The translations under genes and the position numbers were made by a program. The notes under the pieces are model-generated. The model had not been told where the DNA came from and made no database searches. It was given only the letters and a program-made list of their open reading frames with translations. From Prostheceraeus crozeri (taxonomy: Eukaryota; Platyhelminthes; Polycladida; Euryleptidae), in assembly GCA_907163375.1 (NCBI GenBank), contig CAJQUW010007793.1, positions 1 through 64,000 of the forward strand: DNA of 64,000 nucleotides, written 5' to 3'. How positions within the stretch are numbered: the first letter of the stretch is position 1; every line of letters begins with the position of its first letter. Below, piece after piece: positions 22,050 through 34,099 of this stretch.

Positions 22050-24255
22050 AGCATAATCAAACGTGCTCATTTTACATGTTTTCTTAAATGCCTTGGTGCT
22101 CTATTAAAGGAACTACCATAAATGATTGACAGAAAGCGGAAAAATTGTGTTAGTGCATGCATTTGAAAATTAGCATGTCCAATAGTGTTATGTCATGTAT
22201 ACCTAAACGTCACTTACAGGTGTGTCTGGTGCCAGCAACAAGCTACAGCTGAAAAATAAGAAGTGATACTGTTCTCTATGAAAAAATAATTTCAATCATA
22301 TAAACGATTCATCAATTCAATATAATCAATCATATATATCAATTCATTCGGTCTTTGTACCAACCCAGCTTTGTTCATTCGATTACTTATGTTTGTTTCC
22401 TCGATTAAAGACCATGGAAGTGCTTGGGAAAATGAGACAGTTCAAAATTATTATGTGCAGAAAAAAGCAACTCACTAGTGTTTAGACCAGCTCTTTTAAT
22501 AAAATGCCTCTAGAAAATACTGTAGACCTGTACAAGTCGTGAAGTTTCAATACACAGTATCTGCATCAGGCGTTCAGTAAAAGATAGGCAAACTCTCTTA
22601 CTTAGCTGTGTGTATCACAGTATTGCAGCATATAACTTTTATAGACAGTCTGATAAAAGAATCTGCCTAAAAACTGGGGATTGGTACCGGTACAGAAATA
22701 TCGGTCTTCTACTTTATAAAGCTCTCAAATTCTTTACTTTGAATTGGCCTTTTAACAACCATTCATCATATGAATAGTGCATCATTTGAGTATCGGCTTG
22801 TTAATCAGAGGGCAGATGAGGGCAATGTGGTACACTTAAGAGAAACTTTTCATTTGTCACCCTTTCCAGTATATTTAATGGCTTTTATGAAATGCTTGCA
22901 CCATCAGCTTTAACTTATTTCAACTATAATATCTGAGAAAACAAACATTTCTTTTATATCAAAATATATCTTTTATAATAAAACGTGACAGGTGTCACAT
23001 ATTACCCTACATGCAGGTTGACAAACATGGAGCACTTAAAGTCAATCAAAACTTCATGTTGAAAAATGATGGAAAACTAAGGTTTTAAGCTTGATATGCA
23101 ATAAGATTAATCACTGACTACTCAATACTCATTCAGTAGTATCATTTATCAAGCATTGCGAAACAAGAAAATCCTATGCTCCCAATCACAATCTATACTT
23201 GAGCAAAGACACCTGTAACAGGACATTTGATCCAATCGATATGAAGCCAATTGCAATAAGCATCTTCATAAAATAAAATAAAATATATTATAAGTATCTT
23301 CTCAGGTGCATAATTTCCAAGTGTCCCATATTACCTACACAGGCCTACCATCATCTCTTATAACTGATGACATAACAGATATGAAAGTACTGTACAAGCG
23401 TTGATTAATGCCGATGAATTAGCTCCTATTCATTGTCTGAAGAACTCAAGTGAATAATGTATCGCAGTGTCGAGAATTGCATTTGCAAAATTGTTACTGT
23501 TCATTTTGAAACCGCTATTTTGTCTTTGTGACTGATTAGTCCCAGTTTTCGTGTTTAGTCAGTGTGTCAGCGCATGTTTTAAAAATCAATAGAGTCATTT
23601 TTCTTACAACGTCAGCTCAAAAAGATCAGAAAATCGACGTCCACTGAAATGCCCGAAAACAGAAACTTCACGGTTTTGTCTTTCAAATGTACCTTCATCG
23701 CATGCAATTTTTCATCCCATGCTTATTTTAAGCAGTCATTCAACTTGACTCTTCGCCATGTTGCACTATGTTCACCTCCACTGTGGAGAAATAAAGAATT
23801 TACAGCACAACGAAATGTGATAATGAATCCTGTTGGTGGCGGATATCGAAAGATCAAATTTCTCAAAAGATAATTATTTTTATTGCATCGTTTTGCTGAA
23901 CGAAATGTCGACAGTGATGGCATACATCTTGATCCCCAGTTCAAGCTAATTAACATTCTGACAAAAACAAGACTGCGATTGCAATAAAATTATGCTCGCC
24001 ATTTTATTTCATAAAGGAAAATCGGTCTCGAAGCGAATTGAGCTGTTCGATTTTTTTCAAGAGAACAATTTACCGCTGAGATAATCTAGCTATCGTGAAC
24101 GCCTCCATGTGCTGCACATACACGACGTTTCATTTCAATATATCTTCTCTTTCCTGAAACGGATGCAGAACGCAAAAAATGCGTCTGCTCGCTTTGTATT
24201 TTCTGCGAGTCGCAATGAAGGCATTGGAATGGTTTCGATGACATAAGGTAAATGT
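22050..24255. other. Gene-poor stretch
   Basis: About 2.2 kb, AT-rich, with only short unrecognised frames (for example 23649-23873). No repeats or splice-supported exons seen. Confidence 0.5.
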
Positions 24256-24730
24256 TCCGGGCTTCAACCTTCCCCGAGCTCAGTGGACTACCTTGAACCT
24301 TTTCAGAACTGACGCTGGCACCTGCAATAGTTCCCTATATTGTTGGGGCACTCGGGAGTCTCACGATTGACTGTGTCTCCGACACTTGCGGCAAAACCTG
24401 GTTGGTATACCACTCTCCAGTAACAGTGAGCTGATGCATGAATGACATCGTGGCCAGATGACCAGTGTTCGTGACAAAAACAACCGCCGTCCGCTTGGCC
24501 ACACATCGGTCACGCCGGAATTCGAGGGATGCCGATTCACCAACGGGTTTCCATTGAGCCATTCAGCGGATTGTTGTTTCATCTCTGGATCGAAACTGTA
24601 TACGCAGAACGCATCACCAGAGACGATGCTCTCAACATCAATGGACCGTTTAATCTAGTCAACATGCTGCGACACCCTAGTCACCCTACCCGCTTTCTGA
24701 CCCTGGTTGAGTCGATAGGATATCCAAACT
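24256..24730 (-). pseudogene. Mariner transposase remnant
   Basis: Minus-strand frames carry the segment around the first catalytic Asp: IVSGDAFCVYSFDPEMKQQS, then SAEWLNGNP. A shifted frame continues AQWKPVGE, RRDRCVAKRTAVVFV and TVTGEWYTNQVLPQV. This order matches the mariner pattern SGDE-W-YDPETKQQS, QW, then a TVN-FY helix. The acidic residue after the Asp is changed and at least one frameshift is present; the second and third catalytic motifs are gone. A possible N-terminal part (QRANFRMSCWAL, near 24940) lies upstream on the same strand. Not functional. Confidence 0.65.
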
Positions 24731-25449
24731 AATTTAGATATACATTAGCTTGCTTTTTGCAGGTTTGTGGTGGGTATGGATATCCACAGAAATTCCCATG
24801 GACTGACGGATGGATATCGAAATGTTTGAAATATCCATAGATGTGGTGGAGATTTCGTGAATGTACAACTCCAAAATGGCTCCAATATGGCTTTGGCGCT
24901 GTTGATGGTGGTAGAGCCCAACAAGACATTCTAAAATTCGCCCTTTGATCATTTTTCTTGTAGAACAGATAAAGACAACAGGAACACCTACAGACACTTT
25001 CTCCTATACTTTGTGAGGTGTCCCGGTTTTGGTTGACAAAACATCTGGTCACCTTGACTAGTGGTCGCATCGAACATAGAAACTTGAAATGAGGCTGGAC
25101 GTCGACTGAGGTAACACATTCGTATTTTTTATCAATCTGAGTTCTATTTTTTCGATTGCTATGACACATCACTTGATGCGACTTGACACGCTTCCATCAA
25201 CTTGAATGAGAGGCTACAGATGTCGATAGCCACGTGATGTTGATGTAGTTTTCTTGTGACTCAATATTGCAAGGTGGCAGAACTGAATTTCAGTGATTAC
25301 TTTCAAGTAGAAGTCTAATCTGACGAAGACTATCTTTAACTTGTTTGATTAGACATAATCGCTTTGTATGCATGTAGTTTTCCATGAATGATTGTCCTGC
25401 ATGGTTCTACAGACTTCACTTCAGGATAGAACACTTTCTGATCTCAAAT
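24731..25449. other. Mostly unassigned stretch
   Basis: The minus strand may hold the ruined N-terminus of the mariner remnant; otherwise no supportable feature. The first 120 bases repeat GGATATCCA-type motifs. Confidence 0.4.
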
Positions 25450-26760
25450 TGGATGTCATTTCAGTGAGATAATTGTGTAAACTGGTCGAATGTTAATAAG
25501 CTTCCCCTCAATATATCAAAATGTAAAGTGCTTGATATTGTTACGAAAGGAAATTTTGTTCCTAATTCAATTGCAACTTCTGACGGTCTGTTGGAGTCTG
25601 TGCTCGAGATGAAAATTTTGGTAGTTGCTCTTTTCTCCAGTTTGAGATGGAACACTCATATTCAGCAAACTATAATAGGCATCTCAAAGAATTTATATTA
25701 TCCGTAACCTGAGGCACAGTGGTTGTCCATCGGATCCGATTTTTAAGACATACACGCATGCATATTTTATCCGATCTGTATTAGTTTGTGCTTTTCCGTG
25801 TTTCTGCAATCTATAGTCGTATTTATTTGATGGGCTTTTTGAAAGTTGAGAATAGAGTTATTCGTGTCATTGGTGCTGACTTTTCTTACTTTGATTTAGT
25901 CACTTCTGCGAATGCAATTTGTGAAAAGTTATTCAAAAACATTGAACCTGATCACCAGCATCCTCTTAGATACATTTTTCTGGAACAGAATGTAACGAGC
26001 ATAAGAATTCTTGCATTACTAAGTAGCCTACTGTAGATCTAGCCAGTAATATGTGCAATTTAGCTAGCTGCAGAGAAACGAGCCCAAACTGTTTGTTTAA
26101 GAGACCAAGGATTAACCTTCAGAAACATTGCAAGAGACTTAAACTTAAAAGGCTTCCTGCAGGATCTACACTCTTCGCCACCTAAAACCTTTCATGAATG
26201 TGACGCAATTGTGTGATATATATTATTCATGTAGCCTATTCGCAGCATCTTGGAATATTGCGCACCTTTATTTACAAGCCTAGCTGCTCGGGATGTTCAA
26301 AAAATGGAGAAAGTACAATCGCGTTGCCACAAAATAATATGTGGATCATCCTTGTGCCAGTGTTCTGCGTTCATTCCATTAGAGTACAGGCGAGCTGTGC
26401 CGGGTTTTCGGTTGTTCAGCACCTTGGTTGAGGATCCTTCACATCCTCTTCATCACATGTCCCCATCCGTCCTATCATACTCGGTAAAATTTTCGATTCC
26501 GTTGTGCAGATCAGTTCGTCGTAGCAAATCATTCATTGTATCCATGGCATAACTAGCAAACAGTGGTTTTCGTGTTTAAGTTCTTATTTCAAGTTACATA
26601 TGAACCGACCCCAACTGACAAGTCTTTTGTATGACTAGCATTTCTGGTGTTATTTCTTTTGTTCCTTGTTACTTTGTATTGATCGACTTACTTCATTGTG
26701 TAATTGTAGTCAGCCTCACGATTATCATTATTGAGGCGTATGATCAATAAAACGTTATTA
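25450..26760 (+). pseudogene. CR1-like LINE, 3' fragment of ORF2
   Basis: Broken frames give the post-palm part of a non-LTR reverse transcriptase, KLPLNISKCKVLDIV (a primer-grip-region style motif), then the C-terminal part: RILEYCAPLFTSL, VQSRCHKIICGSS, FIPLEYRRAVPGF, DPSHPLHHMSPS and SKSFIVSMA. The same motifs in the same order occur at 51640-51960, so both are one family. The 3' tail ends CAATAAAACG with a TTATTATT run near 26750. It is 5'-truncated, with many stops. It abuts tail-to-tail the minus-strand fragment at 26770-27309. Confidence 0.75.
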
Positions 26761-26850
26761 TTATTATCATTAATATTTCTTTATTATAATATCAAAAAAG
26801 CCTTTATTAGCATTAAAACACAAAAACAGGAAAGCAAAGTAAATCAAAAG

Positions 26851-27309
26851 TCAGTACAAGTCGGGAAGTGCAGCTCCGGGTGCCGGAAGGGTCTCAAGAA
26901 TGCATGCCCAGTTCCCTATTTGAATGGCAATAGCGAGGCGTTGGCGCAAGTAAAGCCATGCGCCTTTCTCGCCGGTCTTTGCGGCAATACGGCTTCCAAG
27001 TTTCCTCAGAAAGGAGAATGTCTGTTCTCCGTAAGCACCGTAGGTTTCTGCGGATACGGGCTGGAATGCGAAGTCCTCATAGAGGTCACAGTATTTCACC
27101 GACTTTCTCTTCTCCACCGCTGTCGCCACTGATCTGCCACTTGAAGTCGTACAGCTCCAGGATTTCGCGGATGGATGTGCACACGTGACATCCCACGCGA
27201 TCGGCTTTCCGAGCTCCCACGGGGACAGGCTGATGCCGTCCGGCTTCAGGTTCTTATCCAGCAGCAGTCCAGTAGGCTCCAGCATAGTGGGCAGCTGGAT
27301 GGAGTGCAT
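26851..27309 (-). pseudogene. LINE with restriction-like endonuclease, C-terminal fragment
   Basis: This open 152-residue frame contains LLDKNLKPDGISLSPWELGK, then AWDVTCAHPSA and YCDLYEDFAFQPVSAETYGA, ending near WACILETLP. The KPD then DV spacing fits the PD-(D/E)XK core of restriction-like endonucleases at the end of R2/R4/NeSL-type LINE proteins, which nick the target site. The reverse transcriptase is missing, so this is a 5'-truncated copy. The minus-strand 3' tail runs through AATAAAG and AATAATAATAA to about 26750. It is surprisingly open, suggesting a young copy. Confidence 0.6.
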
Positions 27310-27403
27310 CGCCTGGTCCTACACCTTAATATAATATTATTAATATATATTTTTTTGGTACACGACTCTTACGAGCCGGAGCATTTCTCAAGATCTCGGA
27401 ATC

Positions 27404-27910
27404 CTAACAGGATTCAGGGAGATCTAGAGTTCGTCTGAGAAGATAGGCACTGCCAAGCAGGGCGGCCTTCTGCAACTGAGGTACATGATGGTGTCCGGGT
27501 ATTTCTTTCAGGTACTTTGTAAAGTTACCTGTGTGGGCCCCAAGTGCTCCGATCACTACAGGGATACACTTCGTCCTGATATTCCACAACTTCTGCACTT
27601 CCATTTTCAGGTCTTGGTATTTCGTGATTTTCTCCTTTTCTTTATTGCATATATTCCGGTCTTCTGGGACTGCTATATCTATTACAACTCCGGTCTTCTT
27701 CTCTTTGTCAACTACCACTATGTCCGGCCTTCTTGCAGTGATCCTTCTGTCAGTTCTTATCTCAAAATAAGAATAATTATTATTATTAAACGCATCCTTG
27801 GTGCAGTACAACGAACACTGTCTCGATTCAGTGAAAGTAAATTCTTCGGGAGCCGTCGAAGATCTGGCTGACCTCGTATGACAACTTTGCAAACTGACAG
27901 AATGATTCAT
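27404..27910 (-). pseudogene. Second LINE endonuclease fragment, different family
   Basis: The frame contains TARRPDIVVVDKEKKTGVVI then DIAVPEDRNI, followed by KYQDLKMEVQKLWN, VVIGALGAHT and QKAALLGSAYLLRR. The RPD and D-A-V motifs again fit a PD-(D/E)XK endonuclease core, but the sequence differs from the neighbour at 26851-27309, so two element families sit in tandem on the same strand. An AAT-repeat interrupts the frame near 27770, so the N-terminal 40 or so residues may be unrelated. The 3' tail is AT-rich at about 27325-27350. The 5' side meets a Tc1 remnant near 27872. Confidence 0.6.
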
Positions 27911-28705
27911 AGACTTAGTGTTGCTAAACCGTTTGCATCGAGTACTTTATTCGCACTCAGCCAGCTTCCATCCCAGAGTGTCTGTAGCATAAAAACAATT
28001 CGCCGTCGCTTGCAAACACAGTTTAATCTTCCTGCCAAACGTCCATCCAGAAAACCTCGACTTTCAAAGAAGGTCATCAAGGATCGAGTTCAATTCTGTG
28101 AAGCTCACCAACATTGGACAAGAGAAGATTGGTGTCAAATCATGTTCTCAGATGAGACAGTCGTGAAACAGTTCAATTCTAATGCTCAGTTTGTCCGAAG
28201 ACCGCCGAAATCCTGATTTGATTCCTTCAAATTCTCTCCCAAAAGTAAAACAGTGCTTTCCATTATGATATGAGGTGCCATTACAGCCAATGGAAGAGCG
28301 GGAATATGGCTGATAACATAAGATACAATAATCAATGCCAAAACGTACATTGAAATTCTTCGAGAAAAGCTTCCTGTTCACTTTAACATTCGGAATTGTA
28401 GTATATTTCAACACGATGGCGCTCCTTGGCATACGGTAAAATGTGATAAAGCATGGCTTTAATCGGAAGGTATCCCTGTACTGGAAAAGTGGCCTGGATC
28501 ATCATCAGACTTAAATCCCATCGAATATGTGTGGAGTACAATGAAAAGGAAGATCGCCTCATACTACATAGCATCTCTCTTGGATTTACGCTAAAAGATT
28601 CTCCGCATGTGGACTCAAGATATTGCACCGGAATACTGCAGAACATTGGTCAAGACCATGCCTGCTCACATTTCTGGTGTGTCAAAGGCGAAAGGTCAGC
28701 ATACT
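27872..28705 (+). pseudogene. Tc1-like transposase, broken
   Basis: The first frame holds the DNA-binding part and start of the catalytic core: TIRRRLQTQFNLPAKRP, RVQFCEAHQHW, then DWCQIMFSDETVV (first D). After frameshifts near 28210 the second motif, LQHDGAPWH, and the third, SSSDLNPIEYVW, are recognisable, with an in-frame TAA at the residue after KAWL. The order and motifs are those of Tc1-family DDE transposases. Terminal repeats were not identified. Dead copy. Confidence 0.75.
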
Positions 28706-28739
28706 AAATATTAGCTGTGTATATGTATGATAAATTATG

Positions 28740-29440
28740 CTGTATCGCATGATATTCTGTCAAGGAGTGTTGTATGTAACAACACGATAAATAGAATTAA
28801 ACTCAGGGATTTAATGAAAAATTGCTTTGTATTCAGACTTTTGACCAGGATGATACCTTGTTTTCATTGTCACATGAACAGTCAGAGTAGAAGTCTTCAG
28901 TTATTCATCCTTCATCACTTTCACATCTAAAACAGCAGCAACATGCTTCGCTGCATATACTGAGACAAATCCTGACTGAGTCACAGCATTTCTCGTGCTA
29001 TTTTGACGACATCAGCGACGTTATTGGTCATTCCACGTCCGGAATGCCATAAACTCACTTGAGTCAACCTCCAGTCTACTGACCAGTCTATCTAAACTCC
29101 TTCAGAGCTTAAATGGCTCACAATCCATGCGAGAATCAACCAACGCCTAGTGACTATTGTCAGCAAGTGACTTATGTATATATAGCACCTGCGCACCTGA
29201 AGAATTAATCTCTGTCCCAAGTAAACCTCATCGTTCTCGTCTACGCTCGATCACTTCCTCGGACCTCGTCATCCTTTACCTGCGTCATCTGCTGATACTC
29301 GCGCATGAAAAGCGTTACTGGAGCCCTTGAAGAATCAAAGTAACTATGATGCTTTTAATCCGTCTATTGAAAGCGCACTACCTATCAATGACTTCTTTTA
29401 TTGTCTGCTTCATTGGATCTGTTTGTCTGTCTTTTGTGCA
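28740..29440. other. Intergenic stretch upstream of the intact P450
   Basis: No gene. A TATATATAG run lies at 29179-29187, about 480 bases before the P450 ATG; it may be part of a promoter, but no other element supports this. Confidence 0.35.
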
Positions 29441-29444
29441 TATT

Positions 29445-29640
29445 AATCACATGATTATGTATAGAGCCATTTACATAACTTAGACTTAGTTATAGTTTAT
29501 TTAAGTCAACCAACTAAATAGACAGAGGAGTGCCATCATCACAGTCAGTTTGCAATTCATATCACAAAAAATTGTTAATCACATAATTACGTAGAAAGTC
29601 TTTTACAGAAGTCATCCAAACTATTCAAGTCAGTCAAAGC
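29445..29640 (+). promoter_or_regulatory. Duplicated upstream block of the intact P450
   Basis: Two related copies of a block of about 65 bases lie here. One is about 29445-29515 (AATCACATGATTATGTA, then TTATTTAAGTCA) and the other about 29577-29640 (AATCACATAATTACGTA, then CTATTCAAGTCAGTCAA). The second P450 has one such block at 41960-42035. Conservation next to both start codons suggests promoter or 5' UTR sequence. Confidence 0.5.
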
Positions 29641-29661
29641 AATACTTTTCCAATAATCAGA

Positions 29662-31185
29662 ATGGTCAACGCAACAACAGATCTACTAAATACTGGTCCC
29701 ATCCATACGTTGACTTTAATGTCGACAGCAGCAGTCAGTCTTCTCCTTATCTGGGTCATCAAAAGCCTCTCTGACTCAAAGAGATATCCACGTGGTCCAT
29801 GGGGATTTCCAATACTTGGTCATCTGCCACTCTTCACCTCACAGCCTCATCTCAAGCTAACGAAATGGGCCGACATCTTCGGCTCCGTATATCGTATCAA
29901 AATGGGCAGTCGACTTACGATTGTTATCAACGGCTACGATGCAGTTAAAGATGCACTTGTTAATCAATCAGACGACTTTGCTGCACGACCTGATTTCTAT
30001 TCACTTCAATTCATTAGAGATGGAAAATCTCTGTCTTTCGGCAAATATGGTCCTCAGTGGAAAGTGCACAAATCTCTTGCACGAAACGCTCTCGCCATGT
30101 TTACTCAGAAGAGAGTGCAACAGCTAGAAAGTCATGTTGTTGATGAAGCTGACATCATAACCGGAGAACTGCTAGCATCCAAAGAGTCCATGGATCCAAA
30201 ACAAAGCATTCATATAGCCGCAACCTCAATCGTATTCTCAATCTGCTTCGAAGAGGGTCTTAACATTAGAGAGAATAAAAGGTTTCTTGAAGTTTTGAGA
30301 AATCTAGATGATTTTTCGAGAATAGTAGGCGCTGGTGGAAATCCAATTGACGCAATGCCTTGGACTCTGCCATTTTTGAAGTGGAAAATGAAGTCATACA
30401 TTTCACTAATGTACTCATATGATGGCATAAACGAAGTGATTCAAACAGAGCTGAGAGAGACAAGGACTCCACATGAGCCTCGTAATCTGTCTGATGCTCT
30501 CTTTGATATCATTGATGAAATGGGAGAGGCAAAGCTAAATGAGAGTGGACTTACTTCTGAGCAGATTGCATCTACCGCAGGTGATGTAATAGGCGCTGGG
30601 CAAACCACTACCGTCAGTTTTCTTACTTGGGCTCTCCTATATATGGTGGAATTTCCAGAGGTTCAAGAACGTGTTCATGCTGAAATCGATCGAGAGATAG
30701 GCCCCAACGTATGTCCTCGCTATGAACACCGACACAGAATGCCATATTGCGAGGCAGTTGTCTTTGAAACATTGAGATACAGTGTGGCATTACCATTTCT
30801 TCTGCCGCATGCAACGACGAGAGATTGCACATTCCATGGCTTCGAAATTCCTGAAGGTGCTCTTGTATTCTTCAATATGTACAGTGTCACGAGAGACGAG
30901 AGGATTTGGGATGATCCTCACAAATTTGATCCAATGAGATTCATTGACCCAAAAACTGGTTTAATTGACCGCAACAAGACTGAACAAGCAATCATATTTG
31001 GAATGGGGAAACGACGATGCTTAGGAGAATTCCTTGGTAGATTGGAGAGTTTTATATTCTTTGTTCGTTTATTACAACGGTGCAAGTTCTCAAAAGTAGA
31101 TGGTGAGAATTATAGAATTGATGGAATATTTGGCCTGGCATTGGATCCGCATCCGTATAGAGTTGCCACTGAATTAAGGGGATGA
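29662..31185 (+). CDS. Cytochrome P450, CYP2-clan (CYP1/CYP17-like), intact
   Basis: This is a complete 507-residue intronless frame, the usual length for a microsomal P450. Residues 15-36 form the N-terminal membrane anchor; the proline-rich hinge YPRGPWGFP follows at 42-50. The C-helix has W133 with Lys in place of the usual Arg. The I-helix is AGDVIGAGQTTT (306-317), with Gln where most P450s have an acidic residue before Thr. ExxR is E369-R372, the PERF-like motif FDPMRF is 422-427, and the haem loop FGMGKRRCLG has ligand Cys453. It would be an ER monooxygenase needing P450 reductase; the substrate cannot be read from sequence. A near-identical but frameshifted copy lies 12.4 kb downstream. 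Lack of introns may mean a retrocopy origin followed by tandem duplication. Confidence 0.95.
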   Translation: MVNATTDLLNTGPIHTLTLMSTAAVSLLLIWVIKSLSDSKRYPRGPWGFPILGHLPLFTSQPHLKLTKWADIFGSVYRIKMGSRLTIVINGYDAVKDALVNQSDDFAARPDFYSLQFIRDGKSLSFGKYGPQWKVHKSLARNALAMFTQKRVQQLESHVVDEADIITGELLASKESMDPKQSIHIAATSIVFSICFEEGLNIRENKRFLEVLRNLDDFSRIVGAGGNPIDAMPWTLPFLKWKMKSYISLMYSYDGINEVIQTELRETRTPHEPRNLSDALFDIIDEMGEAKLNESGLTSEQIASTAGDVIGAGQTTTVSFLTWALLYMVEFPEVQERVHAEIDREIGPNVCPRYEHRHRMPYCEAVVFETLRYSVALPFLLPHATTRDCTFHGFEIPEGALVFFNMYSVTRDERIWDDPHKFDPMRFIDPKTGLIDRNKTEQAIIFGMGKRRCLGEFLGRLESFIFFVRLLQRCKFSKVDGENYRIDGIFGLALDPHPYRVATELRG

Positions 31186-32276
31186 ATCAACAGATTTAAT
31201 CCGAACTAGATATTATTGCATATAGTCTTGTATAATTGTGAACTCTGCTAGTAGTCCGCTCTTTTTGCCTTGCACACATACAATATTCGGGTGCGTGTTG
31301 TGAGTTCGAAGGTCGGGCATTCTTCATATTCATAAAAGACTCCACTGCGTTCCTCCATAATCTGATTGTCAAAATAATGAGAGTAAGTCATGCATTAATT
31401 TTCGGAAGCAAGTCGTCCTGCAACTTTTGCCATTAGTATATTCGTGTAATTTGTACTACTTGCATTTTAATTTTGCTTGGATTATATTTGTGATCAATCT
31501 TTTTCCATCCTAATGAAATATACGATATGATTTATGTTATTACTTCTACTCTGAAGCATCTGGTATATGCCATCTATACGCCAACAACGGAAAAACCACA
31601 TGAAAGTTAATGGATGCAAGAAGGCCTTTCTTTTCTTAGACATTAATGGACCCTAAATGAAATAATGAACATGTTGAACTGTTGCTGTACTGGTTTAAAG
31701 TATTGTTTACTCCTACTGTCCGCCTGTACTGAGATTTTTTGATGCTCTTCATTGACTTCAAACAATGAAGCAGGCCATGTCGATGTCACGTCGTTACAAA
31801 ACTTTGTCATCTTCGCCTTTGACAGTACGACGATCTACATGTACATAACGTCACATTTCTTATCATTCTCTCTCTCTCTTGTCCCTTTAACTGAGTTGAT
31901 ATAGTTATCAAACCAATCCGGTCCTCCGACAAAGACAGTTTTTTCATTTGGCTTTCTAACCAAGAGGGAAGGAATGAGCGGAACTTGCTGTGGATTCTTT
32001 CACAGCTCTATCTCTCTCCCCTCTGAGTATGCGATCAACCGTTAGCTTCTGTCAAACAATAGCTCGAGTCTGATTGGCAATTGCAATACGTTGTCATAGA
32101 GAAGGGGAATCATTGCCAGAATATTTCACAGATCTGTCTAAATGCGGTCAAATTGCTTATCAGGTAAAGAAGATGTACGTTGAGATATTTTTTAAAACAC
32201 TTCGAACGGTGCTCAGAATGCTGGAGAGTGAAAACTTATTTTCGAATGCCAAGATACTTGAGGGGATTATGTATTA
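31186..32276. other. Gene-poor stretch
   Basis: The P450 3' flank; no canonical AATAAA was noticed close to the stop. No other gene or repeat is supportable. Confidence 0.45.
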
Positions 32277-33861
32277 AATGATAGGACTCCGGACTCCAGC
32301 CTATTGCTAGAGCCGAAATATAATACAAACAAATTATTTATCCTCGTGCATGTAGCTGTCACTGTCTTGATGTCAACTTTCTCCGTCAAACAAAAGTACA
32401 GAGACAGCAGTGCACTGTAAATCGCTCAATACCAATCACATACGAAGGATGCATACCAAAATATTTTTTGGTTTATTTCTGTATTCTCTTGGTATTTGTA
32501 TGCTTTTCGTATGTTATTTCAAATATGGTATGCTTTACATACCAAAGCCATACTAGCACAATGTTAAAAGAAAGCATAAATCATGTCCAAAGAATCTTGA
32601 TTTGAGGCCTTTTGTCAATAAAGATCACACTAATGTTACTACTGTTTTGTAAGTAGTGAGATAATGACATTCAAGAGTCATACTTTCAATACTGAATTCG
32701 ATTTTAATACACGTAAGTCTAAGGCATTTCATGAAATAAGATTTCAACCATCAACAACTATGCATTATATAATTTGGAAATTAAGCATATTATCAATCCG
32801 AAATAAAAACACATTATAATTCATGAACGCAAAAATAGTTATGTTTGAGATAGATAAGTCAACAAGATTTCACTAAAGTTATCGTTTAAGTGAAATGATG
32901 CTTATCAACTTGGGTCATAAAGTAGAGTTAACTGAACGTCCTGTTAATGTTCCTGGACAAGTAGCAACGACGACAATCTCGTGGAGCACAAAATTCACAA
33001 TAAATCTAATGTACTCAAATATCACTCTATCAAACAAAAAATATTCACGACTGGTATGCCGAAAAAAGTTATTTGCCAGTAGTATGTAATATATATATAT
33101 ATATATATTTTTTTTTTGCTATGTGACTTAAAGCTGCACATACCAGAGGCATACGAATAAGGATGAATTTACATCGGGTCTCGTATATAAAACATACCAA
33201 CAACTGGTATTTCAGTGTAAAACAGCCAATCACAGATAGAATAGTTCGTATCGCTACATACCAATCACATACGAAAGTAAGTGAGATTTGATATGAAAAA
33301 CATACCAGATCTCTGTAGACATACCAGAATCTCGTATCAGATGTTAGTTTCAAATTGTTTGCGATTTTGGTATATATTGGAGAAGATATTTTGGAGAAGA
33401 CGAGCCTTCCTAGCCTCGATCACACCTACGCACCAAAGGTCACATCAGAGCGAAAATGAAATACTAGTTTTTTTAAGAACATTACCCCTTTTACCCTCCC
33501 GTTAATCGTGTGTGATGGCTCCTCTAAAGCGCATATTAAAATCGAAAGTGTACTCATTTTTTTGAAGAAAGATTTGGGATTTTCCTGCCTGGTAGAGACT
33601 GGAGAAAAAACGTGTAAAGCATACATCAACAAGATGGGAGGAGTCGAGTCGTGTGCATCCAACTGAAAGCGACATTGATAAATTTCATCGAAAATGATTG
33701 ACAATTGATACAGCAATGATCACTAAAAATAGGTTCAGCTAAGCCTATAATGATCTATGATGTAGGTTACCAGTTTATTTGTTAAAAAACTAAGCTTTAT
33801 ATGCTTGCCACCCGGAGTCGGAGTCGGAGTCCTATCAAAATGATAGGACTCCGCATCTCTG
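32277..33861 (+). mobile_element. Non-autonomous hAT-type element, family 2, copy B (truncated, interrupted)
   Basis: The left part (32277-32414) and right part (33393-33861) match copies A and C, including ACAAAAGTACAGAGACAGCA and the end GACTCCGCATCTCTG. The outermost left terminal bases are lost and no target duplication is visible. About 80 bases of the family are replaced by an unrelated insert of about 980 bases. Confidence 0.8.
32415..33392. repeat. Insert rich in CATACC / TACGAA motifs
   Basis: ATACCAATCACATACGAA occurs near both ends (about 32430 and 33259), and CATACC is repeated at least seven times, with complementary GGTATG motifs in the left half. A (TA)n run followed by a T run lies at 33088-33117. 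No open frame is convincing. Confidence 0.55.
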
Positions 33862-34099
33862 GAATCTACTAAGAAACCGATTAGTTGAGATATTTCCACA
33901 GTCAGATGAAGCACACAACGACGAGCACAAAGACGAAAACTTGAGGAAAATTGACCCAGGGGAATCGATGTTAAGCTCAATGACAGCAGCAGATGACAAC
34001 AGAGAGCGCACAGACCGACCGATCACGTTCACCGTATTTTTTATATGACTCGTCATATGACTGACGTTGGCGGGCAATATGGATGATTAAGGCTGGTCG

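Noticed and set aside
27404..28700. One host gene spanning the open frames here
   Set aside because: The frames are on opposite strands and match LINE endonuclease and Tc1 transposase patterns.
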